Shown here: positions 11,815 to 24,390 of the stretch, piece by piece | Layout: each line of letters starts with the position of its first letter | How positions within the stretch are numbered: position 1 is the stretch's first letter | Origin: Apis mellifera | Lineage: Eukaryota > Arthropoda > Insecta > Hymenoptera > Apidae | Reading direction: 5' to 3' | Assembly: GCF_003254395.2 (NCBI RefSeq) | Contig: NC_037642.1 | Span: 3,690,501 to 3,754,500, forward strand | Length of the DNA stretch: 64,000 bases | Notes under the pieces: model-generated | Seen by the model: the letters and a program-made list of their open reading frames with translations, nothing else | The model's database searches: none | Told to the model about the DNA's origin: nothing | Translations under genes and position numbers: made by a program

Positions 11815-12379
11815 CACTTTGATTCGATCGATCAAGTGGTTCGCCATACCGGAAACCGGAAGGTGGCATCCATAAGCAGGAGGAACACATCCTTGCGGTG
11901 AAGACAATGGGATATTAGATAGTAGTCAACGACGTGATTTGCCACAGGGGAAGGATTTTGGCCAGCCATTTCGCGTAATTACTGCGGTATCCGAGAGGCG
12001 CTTAATCCCGTTTACAAAGCATTACATGTTAATGGATACGTCGCAGAGAGTCGCGAGAGTTCAAAGTCGAGTTATTCGATACAGGCCGCGGGGATTCATT
12101 GAAATTGAATATACGTACATCCGCCTTCAACCGGTGCCACGCAGCCGGAACGAAAAGAGAGGCCAGTTTGTTTGTAACTGGTAAACACGCTACTGAGGTG
12201 TAAATACGTATACCGGCTGAATTTCAAGCGCGAAACACGGTCAACTGTGAAACAGAGTTTTGGCCACGGTTTACGGAACTTATTGCGGTTCCGATTGTTC
12301 CTGAAATGTTCTTATTCGAATTACAAATGCCTTGTTATTATCGAGGTGAACGGAGATTAATGTTTATTTTAAATTAATC
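11815..12379. other. Moderate GC island
   Basis: Mixed-composition sequence with CpG clusters (CCGGAAACCGGAAGG near 11850, CGCAGCCGGAACG near 12140). The plus frame 11939-12184 (81 codons) is open but unrecognised. It may be regulatory sequence. Confidence 0.4.
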
Positions 12380-12435
12380 GAGGAGAGAAAGAGAGAGGGG
12401 AGGAAGAGAGAGAGAGAAAGAGAGAGAGAGAGGAA
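12380..12435 (+). repeat. Uninterrupted 56-base purine tract, GA-rich
   Basis: Every base from 12380 to 12435 is A or G, mostly GA repeats with GGGG and AAA interruptions. It is a GA microsatellite with triplex potential. GAGA-type factors could also bind. Confidence 0.85.
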
Positions 12436-12939
12436 TAATATAAGATTTTATGTAACGTTATATGTAAAATAGTATTATGAAAAATATTTCTTTTATTTAT
12501 TTTTTTTATTATTATGGACGCACAATTACAAGTTAATTACAAAGATTTCAGTTTTTATCACTAAAATTATGGAGAGAATTAAACAAGGAAGTGCAGAATT
12601 AAAAAAGTTTAAAAAAATAAAAGATATATTTCTTTACACTTCTACTTTTGACATTGTCTTTATGAATTTTTGTAAAAAAAGAAGAAAATGGAATCTAATA
12701 AAAGATTCACACGTATTATTTTGATTTTCTCTTTTCATTCAATATTGTCTGAATATTTTAATTAATTATAAATAAATATAAGTAAGCAAAGATATATTTC
12801 TTCTCGCAAATTTTACCAAATTTAATTTTCTCCTTTATCCATTCTATTCTCCATCTACATTCTTAATTTAATTTATCCACTTTTTTTATCAATTATTCTT
12901 TCCCTTATCTTCAAAAAAAGAAACGATCTCATCAACGAG
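12436..12939. other. AT-rich non-coding stretch
   Basis: Very AT-rich with A and T homopolymers. No feature can be supported. Confidence 0.6.
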
Positions 12940-13590
12940 GTCAAGCTTTCTTTCATCCCACAATAATTCATCAATAATTTTAATCGTACACGCAAGTTTA
13001 ACAGGATCTGTCCCAAAATCTCGAACAAGATTCCAAATTCCAGGAAGGCGACCCGCCTAATGGCAGTTCAGAATCTCCGTCGCTGTCTACATCATCGTCT
13101 CAGGTCCGTCATTTGTGAACGCCATAGAAACTTGGCCTCGTAAAATCAAACGGTCAAACTTGGCCGTCCTGGATAGGACGGGATCAGTTCCAGTGTCGTA
13201 TAAAATAACGTAATGCTCGAGGTACGTCGATCGGAATCAGGTGCAGCCAATTTGGCCCGCGTCCAAAACCCTTGGCATGTAAATCCAGTTTGGAGGCATC
13301 AACGCTGATGGTTGAACCGAGCGGAGATCGAGCTCGCTGAATAGCATGCTCTCGACGGTCAGGGCCGATCAGCCGTGCACCACAGACTTGTTTTTCGCCA
13401 GTTGCACGTACAACACCCGGTCGAACCTTGAAAAATTTCTTGTTGCGCTCTCACGAATGCTACTTCCATTGAAACTCTCTCGCTACTCGCGAATGGTAAC
13501 GACCCGGTTTCGATATCGATTTAACTAGGCACTTGGCCAATAATTGTTGAAGTAATTGCAATAGCGTGCGGCAGCGAGGTTTATGGGATT
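12940..13590. other. Moderate GC island
   Basis: Raised G+C and CpG from about 13010 to 13590. The plus frame 13346-13528 (60 codons) is open but unrecognised. No clear promoter or splice signature. Confidence 0.4.
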
Positions 13591-14689
13591 ACTTGTGTAA
13601 TAAATAGAAGCATTTTTGTATTAAATATTCGTATTAAATATCTATTATAGGCGAGCGAAAAGTGTTTGTAGATGGAATATTAATATATTGAAAAAGAGAT
13701 GAATTTATTTTTTTTCTTCTTTTTAATTTATTGAATAAATTTTTGGACACATTCGTGTCTCTTATTTTGTAAATGTTAACATGGAAAATAGTTTTTTGTA
13801 AATAGTAAGGAAAATATAAGAAATTATTTATATAGAAACATTGAACTGAAATAATAAATTTGTTTTTTTATTTTATACTTTTATTTTATACATATATTTG
13901 AGTCTCTTGTCTGTATAAAATGATCAAGAAAGTTTTGATATATATGATTTAATTACAATGCAATGAAATATCAAATACTACTCAATACTAATCAAATTAT
14001 TCATGAACATTATCAAAAGATTCTATTATTTCGCAGAATCCTTTGACATATTCAATTATAGCTCCTCCATATCTCTCTATTCTTGTCTTACAAATTCAAT
14101 CTAATTCAAAGCATTCTAAGCATCAATGGCGCCGCTTATTTGGAGACAAAGGATTATCACAGCATTGGAATCAGAGCAGGAGATTGCTAAGTAATCCTAT
14201 AATAGTATGAAAATGCTTATATATTCGATTTTATTTCTATTTTTGTTTTTCTATTATATTTTCCACAAGCTTTCTTGCGTGTAATTCATATATCTCCTGA
14301 ACTTTCTTTAATGATATTCTCATATAGTAACTATATGAAGCTCAAATCTTCGAAGTTTTAATGTTCAAAGAGAGAAACCAAATATGTATATAATTTAAAC
14401 TTTTCAAGCTTTAAGATTGAAGTTTTAATTCTTCGCCCTTAAAGATTATTTAATAATATTAATTATAAAAAGAATCATTCCTTTTGTAAATTCCATTAAT
14501 ATAATATAAATGTACACTTTAATGAAAGAATGCAATGCTATTTAAAGGAATCTATTTAAATTTAATTTCTCTCTTAATTTGAAGATTCGAATCCAAGATC
14601 TATCGTTCATATTCTTCGTAACTTTGTACTTTCAAAGTTTGAGCAGAATCGAGAATTTATTTTAACAACATTATTCCCATGCGAAAGTT
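13591..14689. other. AT-rich non-coding stretch
   Basis: AT-rich throughout, with isolated GC words such as ATGGCGCCGC near 14126. No gene or repeat array is seen. Confidence 0.6.
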
Positions 14690-15130
14690 TCTAGACACGA
14701 CAAACGATTTCCTTTCATTAACGTTCAGGGACGGTGAATACGTCAGACATTCCTTTATTTTCCGGTCCACGACTGACGCGAATTTCCATATCGAAGCATT
14801 AACGACGGAAGTGCAAGCTGCTCAACGGCGATAAAAGTAAACGTCTCGAGGAAAGTACCGTGCGAACCTCATAGGCAACGAGCACGCGATCTCTTTACCA
14901 TGACCACGTGTATACATAGCAGGCTTATTCTCGCGTGTGTAAGTGTATTATCGATACACACTGTCGTGCTCCAAAGACGAACTTAACCTCTTGTGAAACA
15001 CGAATACGCTGTACGCTAGTTTCGAGAAGTGTACACACTTTTCTCGAACGATCGAACAGAAGTGATTTATGCAATATTTCAAACGACGACATACATGGAA
15101 AATTGTCATGTCGTGAGATTTTCTTTTTAA
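14690..15130. other. Moderate GC island with a hairpin
   Basis: CpG-containing sequence rich in CGTG/CACG words, with a stem-loop at 15021-15048. The 67-codon plus frame 14935-15138 is Cys/Arg/Thr-rich and unrecognised. Confidence 0.4.
15021..15048. repeat. 11-bp hairpin with TACA loop and TT bulge
   Basis: TTCGAG pairs with CTCGAA and AAGTG pairs with CACTT around a four-base TACA loop. Two extra T bases at 15041-15042 form a bulge. It is too short for a microRNA precursor on its own. Confidence 0.7.
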
Positions 15131-15690
15131 TTTTTTAACACATTTAGGCAGATTGAATGGATCCTTTGTTCGATGATTGCTAAATGTAAATGCAAATTTT
15201 TGTATATACTTAAATAAAATATTGTGTATTTATAATGTATTTATAAACGTATTGAAAAGGGAAGTTTTAGGAAGCATAATTAATTATTTTAAATTGATAT
15301 TTAAAATAAATTAAAGACTATAAATTTATTTTTAATTGGATATTCAATTTGAATATTTTATTTTATTATCATCTACAAAGAAATTGGTAGAAATTGTAAG
15401 CTTCTTAAAATTTAAGATTTCCTCTTTAAATTAAACCAATCATAGGATCGCAGGAAAATATTTCCAGTAAATAAATAATGTAATATTACTTTTTTAGAAT
15501 TCTCTTTATTTCATCACATGCATCTTCACCATTTTTCAAACTGCTACTTTGTCTTTTGAAATTTTAGATCCACGATCTTATATTCATGGAGTTATCTTTC
15601 AATTTTACGATAAAAAAAGAAAGAAAGAAAGAAAGAGAAAAAGAAAAATAATAGAGGTAACATTTTGAGAACAAAGATAAGAGATCTAAT
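15131..15690. other. AT-rich stretch with GAAA repeat
   Basis: AT-rich DNA ending in a GAAA-type purine run. No coding sequence is seen. Confidence 0.6.
15612..15648 (+). repeat. (GAAA)n purine repeat
   Basis: A/G-only sequence of about 37 bases dominated by GAAA units after a seven-A run. Confidence 0.8.
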
Positions 15691-16470
15691 TTAAAAGAGC
15701 GTTATTTAATGGAGGGTAGGCGTAATCGCAAATAAGAACATACACGAATCCAATTTACACGAATTCCGCGTTCAAATTACGCGAGATCAATTTGATCTGA
15801 AATCTGATTGCAATCTCGCCTAGCATTAACGTGATATTTGGAGTGAGTGATTTTACCAAGCCATTTGCTAGGCCGGCAAAGGAGCGGGGAGGCGTGCATC
15901 AAGGAAGTAAAGCATCCTGAACAGACGGACGTACTCGTACAATGGCCACTCGAATGTTTTTCGAGTGGTCCCTGAATAGGTTCGCCACCATCTCGAAGGG
16001 AAGCGCCTCAAATGCACGACAATTTCACTAAAATTTGCACGGGGAAGTGGTGGAAATGGTTAAAGAGGCCGTTTCAACCGTTCCTCGTTCTCGTTCTTCA
16101 GGCATTCTCAATACTATTTTGCTCTATGTCGGTTGGAAGACTTGAAGAGAGGTGCAATCGTGCAGTTTCTTTTAGACCTACCCTTCGGGATCGCGTGGAA
16201 AAAAAACGTGCGGGCGATTAGCAGCCTGCTCGCTTCGTTACAACACTCTTTCAACCCCTTCCCGGGCTGACCCCTTTCCGACTGGTAAAAGGAACAGAAT
16301 GTTGAGGATTGTAACGTTCACTTTGCCACGGTACCACGCGAAACATCTCGAGCTTTGATCTTTTACGAAACGGAGAAGATGAACGTAGAGTAGAGAACTC
16401 TACACGATGGCCTATTCGCTTTTAATCGCTCTTATATTCTAATCCGTTTTTCTTTTCTTTCTTTCCGTGC
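15691..16470. other. GC/CpG-elevated island
   Basis: Raised G+C with a CCCGGG-centred cluster near 16260 and several CpG words. The plus frame 16012-16221 (69 codons) is hydrophobic in the middle and basic at the end, but not recognised. It may be regulatory. Confidence 0.4.
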
Positions 16471-17439
16471 TCCGTTTTCGAAATGTTTTGAAAATGATTC
16501 GAGATCGATACATTAATAGCAGTGTTTTGATTGGTTTTTAAAATAAAATTAATAATTTATAATCGAGATGGATATCGAATACGTAATCAAAACACCTTTT
16601 GTTGTATTTACTTAATATTATTTATGTACGCGTTGTTATTTAATGATAACTGTTATTATTTACTTAAGAATTTACTTAATATTATTTACGTACGCTTTTC
16701 ATATAGATATTCGATATATATATTCGTGATTATGAAATATTATTCTCGTATGAATATTATATAATGCAAAATTTTGATTTTCCATGTAAAAGAAGGAAAC
16801 AAAAATTTATGTTATCAAAATTCACACAGAAAATAGAGATATAATATTATATCATTAAAATCTCTTTTATCCTGATATTTCCATCGGTTGCTAAGATATT
16901 AACGCTCCAAAGTGTCCATTATATTTAAGACGACGCGAAGATTATGAATAAGCGGCCTAGTGACCTATATATTTTCCAGGAATTGTATCTGTTATTTGTT
17001 TGGAGTTTGGGATATATCAGCGAGAGTTCTAAGTAAGACTAAAAAGACAAGGAAAAGAATAACAAAACGTAAACAATTAAAACCTTCTTGGAAATCGTAT
17101 TGGAATAAATGAAAAAGCGTTTCAAAGGATAAGATTTTTAATGATCTTTTATCCATTGGCTGAAGGACATCTATGAAGTTATACCGATTTAAAGTTCTAA
17201 AATTCTAAATATATTTATTTAACGAATAATATTATTTGTAACAATCTTAAGAATGATATATCGAACATATTAATACATGATACGTAATTTTTGATTCGAA
17301 TTCAATTATGTTAACTCATTATGTTGATCAAAAAGTATTCGAATATAACCGTCCATGTTATCAAAAAGTAACATGCAACGAAATTTAATCTCAGTGATTA
17401 TTTTCCAATCTAAAAATTCACAGATTGTGCATAAAATCG
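16471..17439. other. AT-rich non-coding stretch
   Basis: AT-rich sequence with TTAATATTATTTACG occurring twice near 16612-16626 and 16674-16690, a small local duplication. Nothing coding is evident. Confidence 0.55.
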
Positions 17440-17870
17440 TGATATCTCGTATCGTGGCAAAACCGTGATCCTCAGCGTTTAGAAGAAGCCTGGTTACGAA
17501 GTGGAATAAAATGAGGCAACCGGTTAACGATACGGAAATAGCTGCTCTCCGGAAAGTAGATGCGCGATAATGCCGGTACAAGCGGCCAAAATTGCGAGTA
17601 TCTACTCGATGTGTCGTGAAAATTACGTCGGCGCGAGATCACGATGAGTTTCGAGAGGCTAATAACAATAACAAGTTTGCCGATGCTTCCGGGCTACGAG
17701 AAGGATAGTTTGGGTTGCCGAGGCTTCGTAGATAAGCTAGATTTATGCGGCGAATACAGAAGTTCGTCGTCAGATTACGATCGATCTGTCTATACTCACG
17801 ATCGTTTCGTAATCTCCAAGTTCGATGGAGAACGGGCAACATCGAACTGACAGGATTAAAACGGGCAGGT
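17440..17870. other. GC island with long imperfect hairpin
   Basis: CpG-rich segment in which plus and minus frames of about 65-70 codons overlap (17639-17850), a sign of low stop density rather than coding. It holds the 44-base imperfect inverted repeat at 17772-17815. Confidence 0.4.
17772..17815. repeat. 14-bp imperfect inverted repeat (9 + 5 bp)
   Basis: AGATTACGA (17772-17780) pairs with TCGTAATCT (17807-17815). After a 1x2 internal loop, CGATC (17782-17786) pairs with GATCG (17800-17804), leaving a 13-base loop. Among the more extended hairpins in the window. Confidence 0.75.
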
Positions 17871-18460
17871 TATATTTTCGATTCAATTCTATTTTCAATG
17901 TACAATAATTCATTGCGAATAATTAATTTAATATCTTCTTAAGATATCATAATTTAGAAAGATTTCTAATTGAAATATATCAATTTTGCTTTTAACATGG
18001 AATAAATAGAAAATTTAATTATTAATTAAAGATTCAATCGTTTTAGATATTTATTTTTCTCTATAAATAATTATAAAATTGATACATATCAATTTAATCT
18101 TATACTTTTGATGCGAATGATAATATGTTCTATTTAAATATAACAATAAAATAATATATTATAACATAATATATCATTTCATACTTTTTCGATAACACGA
18201 CAAACAATTACCTATCTACACATCACGGAATTTGACAAAAAAAAAAAAAATAAATAAAATGAAATAAAATAAAAACTATCAAAATGTCACAAATATCACG
18301 AATATCAAAGATTTAAACTCGCTTTTAAATTCAATCGATAAATCAAAACCACAAACACATCCATAAAATGAAAAATAACAGAAAAATATCGCAGTACACA
18401 CAACATGATAATGAACAATCATTTTGCATTTTACATTACGACTCGTAATGTTTAACAAGA
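17871..18460. other. AT-rich non-coding stretch
   Basis: AT-rich with an A-run at 18238-18250 followed by AAATA/AAAATG repeats. No gene is seen. Confidence 0.6.
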
Positions 18461-18492
18461 CTCTCTCTCTTTCTCTCTCTCTCTCTCTCTTT
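18461..18492 (+). repeat. (CT)n microsatellite
   Basis: Thirty-two pyrimidines, nearly pure CT with TTT interruptions. Its antisense reading gives an Arg-Glu repeat in a spurious 74-codon minus frame (18279-18503). Confidence 0.85.
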
Positions 18493-19130
18493 GACTCTCT
18501 CACCTGCTTGCTCGGAGCAAGACGCGCGACATTTGAATAATCATTCCAGGAATCGGTACGCTCCGGTTAACGAACACCTTTGTTAATACGAGGGGTTGAA
18601 TAGCATCAGCGCGTAGTAATATTTTAACGGGGCGTTATCGTGCAACGTACAGGTTCATTCGTTACCCCAGGCTGATCCTGTCACACCGCCGGAATGACGT
18701 TTACCGATATGAGTACCTTCATTCTCAAAATGGCTTTGTCGGATAACCGAGCTTACGCTGGATAGCGCGCTACCCCCTCTCCCCTCCCCTCCCCTTCCCC
18801 TCTCCCCGCCCCGTAACGACGTATGGGAAACGACTATCGAATGGCCGGGTATTATCGGTGCGTTTTCGAAATTGTAAAACGCGGATGTGTAACGTGAGCA
18901 TGTCTGACCATTAGCCCGGCCGAAATCCTTAAATGCAATATGGAGATAGAGGGATGAAGATCGTTAACAATGGGGAATCCTGTAACTGTATTTCAACGAG
19001 TGCAAACCCCCGGTAAAATTTCACCCATTGACTAGGCCTAGTGGATTTTAGTTCGGGAGGAGGTTTTTGAAATTTTCACGAGTTTAAACCGTCGAAAATA
19101 CCGTTTGTTTATTTGTTTGTTTGCCTTTCA
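18493..19130. other. GC/CpG island containing a C-run cluster
   Basis: Raised G+C from about 18500 to 19080, with the seven-run C tract at 18773-18812 at its centre. Open frames are short. The island is a plausible regulatory region. Confidence 0.45.
18773..18812 (-). repeat. Predicted G-quadruplex / i-motif
   Basis: The plus strand carries seven runs of at least four C (18773-18777, 18781-18784, 18786-18789, 18791-18794, 18797-18800, 18804-18807, 18809-18812) separated by one to three bases. The minus strand therefore has seven G-runs with very short loops, far above the usual four-run rule for a stable quadruplex. Flanking sequence is CpG-rich, as in many promoter quadruplexes. Confidence 0.75.
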
Positions 19131-20110
19131 AGCGTTCAAAATGATTCGCGCGATTTTTATTTCTTTTTATTTCATAACGATCGATGATGGTTTACATTAG
19201 AAAACTCGAGAAAATTGTTTGAGAGTAGTTTGAATATTAAGTTTGTGCCACGAATGCGTATTCTCAAATATTGTATAAATTAGTAATCGATCGATGTAAG
19301 ATTCAATTCTGGAAATATAAAATCCTGGAATATCATTGAATTTTAATCATCATATCTCTATCTTCTAATTGTTTAATAAATAATTATTTCACAAATCAGA
19401 AAACAAATTTATTTCAAATAATCCTTCTATATTCTGTATTCTTTGGCTTTTATAATTCCGTACGTCTCCAGGATCATGATTCTCGCTTCATAATCTGAAA
19501 GCAACGGAAGCCAACGAAAAAAGAAAGAAACGTTACGAACATATGTGCATGAAAAATGAATGAAAAAAAAAAAAGAAAAAAAGAGAATAGAAGCAAGCAT
19601 GGAACGACGCTGATACCAACCGCTTTGTTTCACGCTGAGGAACAAACGATCGGCGAGAAGTACGTTGATACGGCACAGAGAAAAATGCAGGAAACTATTT
19701 CATATGGGAAATCATGTTACGATACGTTCGAATCGATGAGGAGGACGGGGGCGGTGATTGAAGTGCAACAGTGCAGAGGGCGATTGCCGATGTAAAAGGA
19801 AATCGAGGAGTGACGTCGGTATAGGGATCGCTTTGGAGATATTCTGCCTTTCATATTCCATTTATGCGGTGCAATAGTCACCTGATGCCGTCGCAAACCA
19901 CATTGCTGGTGGTGGTTTTCGATCCTACGCCGCGGAGAGACATCGTCAAAGAACCCCTTTCTTTGACCAGGAAACAACGTTTGCTTGATGATTAGACGCG
20001 CCCTAAGCTTTGTCTTGTAATTTGCATCATCTTTGACGACGAGAGATTCATTGTAACGGAACTCTCGTTAAACGATGGCGAAGGGAATCGTGTTCTTGTT
20101 ACACCATCTT
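19131..20110. other. Mixed AT-rich and moderate GC sequence
   Basis: 19131-19480 is AT-rich. 19480-20110 is more balanced and holds short frames on both strands (plus 19556-19795, minus 19717-19977) that I cannot assign. A 12-A run sits at 19562-19573. Confidence 0.45.
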
Positions 20111-22515
20111 GAATAAAACTCGTAGAAACTTGTAGTGTCAAAGATTACGATTTATTCGTTTTAAATGCAAATTATGGTATAATACTATATTTTTTTTTTA
20201 CTACTAATTTCAATATATTTTGATCTGCTTTGATTTTGAATCTAAGTGTTATTTAAATAAAACTTGTGGTTTATTTGGGAATAATTGGAATATTATATTT
20301 GGGGACAAATATGAATTGGCTAAAATGATTGGATGGTTTGAAAAAAAGAAGAGAAAGGAAAAATACTAACAATACATTTTCTAATTAGAAAATTTAATCA
20401 GAATTATGTTGTATTTATCCCTAGCATTTATGTATATAGATATAAAAATGAATAGAAAAATATAGAGTATAATATATGATAATGATACAAGTATTGTTTC
20501 TTAAAATATATTTTTCTTTTGTTAAATTGAATTAGACTTCGAATCTCTAATATAAAGCGATGAAAAATATAAATTACGATGTGCCAATGTAAAGCTAGGC
20601 TTTTCGAGAAATTGCCCCGTGATAACAGTTTTTTGCGGATTTCTCAAGGATAAGAGGCTTTTCGCGTTGTCTGCGCGAAACACATTTAATCCTCAGACTA
20701 TCATTAATCGTTTCCTACGAAGCATTGGTATTAAGGTTTTCAAAGAAGTTGTATCGAGGAAACGAGCGTGTATTTCACGGATTAGTATCGCAATACTTCA
20801 CTTGTCAGATATCATCTGAAAAAAAGGATTCAATTAAAATTATGAACGTTTCTAAATTTATATAAAAAGCAATTGTTATCGATAAATATCGTAAATAGCT
20901 TCAATTGAAAAATAAATCTAATTAAAATTATTAAAAATTTAAAATCTGATATGCATTAAATATTATATATTTAACGTTAAACTGAAATAAAGATGTATAG
21001 CTGAAATTTTCAAAAATAAATACCATATTTAACACGATGAAATTTCGATTCGATCAATTGCCAAAGTGAAATCAATATATTTGGAAACTATTCTTAGAAT
21101 CTGCCGTACATTATCCAATATGTCAAGCATACTTGACAATTAACATCCCTATATTTTTCTATTATGATTCTCGGTCAACAATGATTGATCACAGTTCACA
21201 AAAGAATAATTGTTATATAGCGTATAAAATCAATCAATGTTGTTGTTTAACTTACATCAGCATTCGAGGGTTTCAATTAGAGGGTTGATCTGTCCAATAC
21301 GATTCATTTCCAATTATTACCTAACGCACGATCGATTCCCTCGGAAATAAAATATCGGGAAAATATATTCAGGTCAACCTATGATATATTATTTTACCTA
21401 TTGGAAAAAAAACATATATATAATTATTTTTATTACCGAATAAAGCTTTTGCGATAATTATCTTTAATTTTCGTTCCTCTCTTAAAAATATTTTTCATTT
21501 ATCGAATGTAAATGTATCTAACAAGAAAGTTGTACTTTAAAGAATCTCTGAGATATGTTTCATCACAATTTAATCAAACATTAATATCAGATATAATTCA
21601 CGAAATAACAAAGTCATAACAAAGAAGACGACTTAACGCGAAGATCGGAAACAGAACGAGGCATAAGTTAATATTTGAATCTTTAAGGGGCAATAGATGA
21701 TAAGAGGGTAAACTCTTAAATCAGCCCTTGAAGATGCAGCAAAATCTAGCTACACTAGCATCACGGAACCACAGACTCTCTCTTATACCGTCCCTCGAGG
21801 CAGTTTCGTAAGATCGGATGTTCTCGTAGTAGGACAGCGAACCGGAGATCCTTTCCTTCGAAGCTCTTCCTGTTGGCCTCATATCAACGGTATCCTCCAC
21901 TCTTCCAGAATTCCTGGTTCGTTTCATTTACGATCAAGTTACGGGGTCATTTCACGTATGAGTGGCACGTAGGTACTAGCTCGACACGATGCTTTTAGTT
22001 TTCTTCATTTTTCTCTCTCCCTCTCTCTCTTTATTTTCTAATGTCCTCGCGTTGAACAATATAATTTATTCTTCTTGAAGTAAAATCTGGATACTTTAAA
22101 CGTTTCACCTAGTCGATAATACGATACAGGCAATGATACTGTTCTTTCGACTTTTAGGATTTATTGATAAATTGAAAATATTATTCCTGAAAAATTATTG
22201 CATTATTAATAAATTTAATTCACTAATTTTTTTAAATCAATAAATAATTCTCCTTAATTAAAATATTCTATTTAATATTTTTTATTTATTAGCTCGATAT
22301 ATTCTTTAACTTTTGAAGATTAGAAAATTATATTCTTTTTAGAGATCTTCTAATTTATATTTCATATCATATAGAAAATGATAAACTTCTTTTCGAAATA
22401 CTATACGTTCCAATTAAGGAGACAATTAATTTATATTTTCAAATATAATATTTATATATACGTATATTTATTTAATACGTTGGATTCATATATTTACGAG
22501 CAATATTTTATATAA
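20111..22515. other. Long AT-rich stretch with two weak islands
   Basis: AT-rich background with modest G+C rises at 20580-20820 and 21600-21970. The 21721-21927 minus frame (68 codons) is Arg/Ser-rich and unassigned. A 7-bp hairpin with a CATA loop (TGTCAAG/CTTGACA) lies at 21121-21138, and a CT-rich run at 22011-22031. Confidence 0.5.
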
Positions 22516-22860
22516 TCTATTAGTGAAAATGACAGTCTGATCACGATGTGCTCCGTGTCTAACAGCTAATGCAGATACTCTGAAGTAGGGTGATACGGTG
22601 GGAATTACGTCACTGGTATCCGGCTGGTTTATTAACATCCACCCTTTAGCTTCCTATGTCCACGAGTATATTAACTGGTACGACTCCGCAACGAGGTTTA
22701 CCAGCCTCTTGTGTGGATACACGTGGGGCACAGGTGTGCGTGTTAAACATGCGTGCGCGCGACTCGCTCGTGTCTCGCACGCTTACAGTCAACACATCGT
22801 TTCTAACCACCGGGACGAGCTTCAATAACTCAATAACTCTGACTTTCAGTTTTTTTCCCG
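22516..22860. other. GC island with alternating purine-pyrimidine run
   Basis: A compact island of raised G+C. Overlapping frames on both strands (plus 22598-22828, minus 22646-22951, plus 22656-23051) are not recognisable. It includes GTGTGCGTG and the 15-base alternating run at 22747-22761. Confidence 0.4.
22747..22761. other. Z-DNA-prone alternating run
   Basis: ACATGCGTGCGCGCG alternates purine and pyrimidine at every step and is mostly CG/TG, the favoured Z-forming dinucleotides. It is short, so transition would need supercoiling. Confidence 0.45.
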
Positions 22861-23190
22861 CAAAAACAATTACACGAAACACTTCTCTCTTGTTATTATT
22901 CCTAAGAAAATACAACACGAAATATTTTAATCGTTTCTTAATACTGTACATTATTCATTCATCGTTCAAACATATTATTATTCAAAAAAGATTTATTTAT
23001 TTCTGCAATTATTTATTTGTTTCTCTTTTCCTTTCACTAATTAAACAGTAGCTTCAAATCTTCTCTCTTTCTCTCTCTCTCCATGATTATTCCTTGATAA
23101 TCAATGTACGCAAGACTCGATCAAAAAAACATTGCAATTTTTCTCGGTCGAAAAAATCTTAATAGAGAATTTTTTTAATCGGACGTCCGT
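22861..23190. other. AT-rich stretch with CT repeat
   Basis: AT-rich with a CT-rich run near 23060-23081. No gene is seen. Confidence 0.6.
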
Positions 23191-23900
23191 TGATATCGCG
23201 CGAACGATCGCAGGCCGAGGAACATTCATCACTTCGAAAAGAGAGAAAGAAAGAGAAAAAGAGAGGGAGAGAGAGAAATGATGTACACCATTATTAAATA
23301 CGGAAGGTTCGGATGATGGAGTTTTTTCGAGTCTGGTCCACTAACATCATTCCGCCGGATTGCCTCGCGTCATTAGCCGCTTTTTCGCCGCTCGCCTCCG
23401 GAAACTCATTTCGCCTCTTGCCCCTGGACCGTTGATTTCCACGTTTACTGGGATGGCATTGGCATCCCCGCAGATGAAAATCCATGATGCATCGCGCGTC
23501 GCCGCTCCTCTCGAACGAGTGCGGCCGAGTGAATGAAGCGAACGATAGGATCGATCCCGTCGATCTCTATCCGGCTGCCAGAAGATAGAAATTCACAGGC
23601 GGTGGGGATGGATCGTGTCGCGTACGTAGTTTTCGTTATATAAACGTCGAGGAACGCGAGGATAAATTTCGGAGGGGGAGGAGGGGGGATAACGACGACT
23701 CGATTCCACGAGACGTTTAGATCGTAGATAAATTTAGATTCCGGGATAATCCGGCGGAATGGATCGAAAGTTGGATGTGTTTGGGGATATATTTATGTCT
23801 TGTTTGGCCGGGGAAGTGTGTAATGGAATTTCGGAAATTTAGTGGCACAATGGAACGTCGATTATCCTATAAATGTTTGTTGGTTACTCGAATAACCGAT
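23191..23900. other. CpG-rich island
   Basis: CpG-rich sequence (for example GATATCGCGCGAACGATCG near 23192) followed by a 43-base purine tract and a G-rich stretch, GGAGGGGGAGGAGGGGGG, at 23671-23688. The short minus frame 23294-23485 is Arg-rich and unassigned. A possible regulatory island. Confidence 0.4.
23236..23278 (+). repeat. 43-base purine tract
   Basis: Only A and G from 23236 to 23278, with GAGA and GAAA units. Confidence 0.85.
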
Positions 23901-24369
23901 TGATGGAGAATGAATATGTGTATCTAAATTTGATGACAAAATTATTGTACATAGATAAACGAGTGTAAATAATTGAAGTAATGTAATATAATATAAAAGA
24001 GATTGTAAGTAAGTGATAATTAAATTGCAGATTTTTATGCAAATATATATATTTTCTTTTCATATTTTATATTAGCATTTTTGCATTATTTGTTTTAACA
24101 TATAAATGAACAAATAGTTTAAACTTTAAATACATTTTTTATAACAAACAAATAACTTTTTCCAAAAGGATAAATTTATCAATTTAAAATCCGAGAATCT
24201 CTTCTCCTTTATCTATTCGAAAAGCAATCCTTAATTCTATCGTCCAACTGAAACGATTACGGTTGCATGAACAAAGAGAAGCATGATTATATAATACGAT
24301 GAAATGGAACTCCTGACGAATCTTGGAATCGAATGGTCTCCTTACAGTTATAACCACAAACAGAATTGA

Positions 24370-24390
24370 TTCACCACGATTTCACCACGA
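24370..24390. repeat. TTCACCACGA direct repeat
   Basis: TTCACCACGA occurs at 24370-24379 and 24381-24390, an 11-base period with one intervening T. Confidence 0.8.

Noticed and set aside
14155..14163. TATCACAGC, the seed of the miR-2/13 family
   Set aside because: Mature sequence diverges after nine bases and no matching star arm is present nearby.
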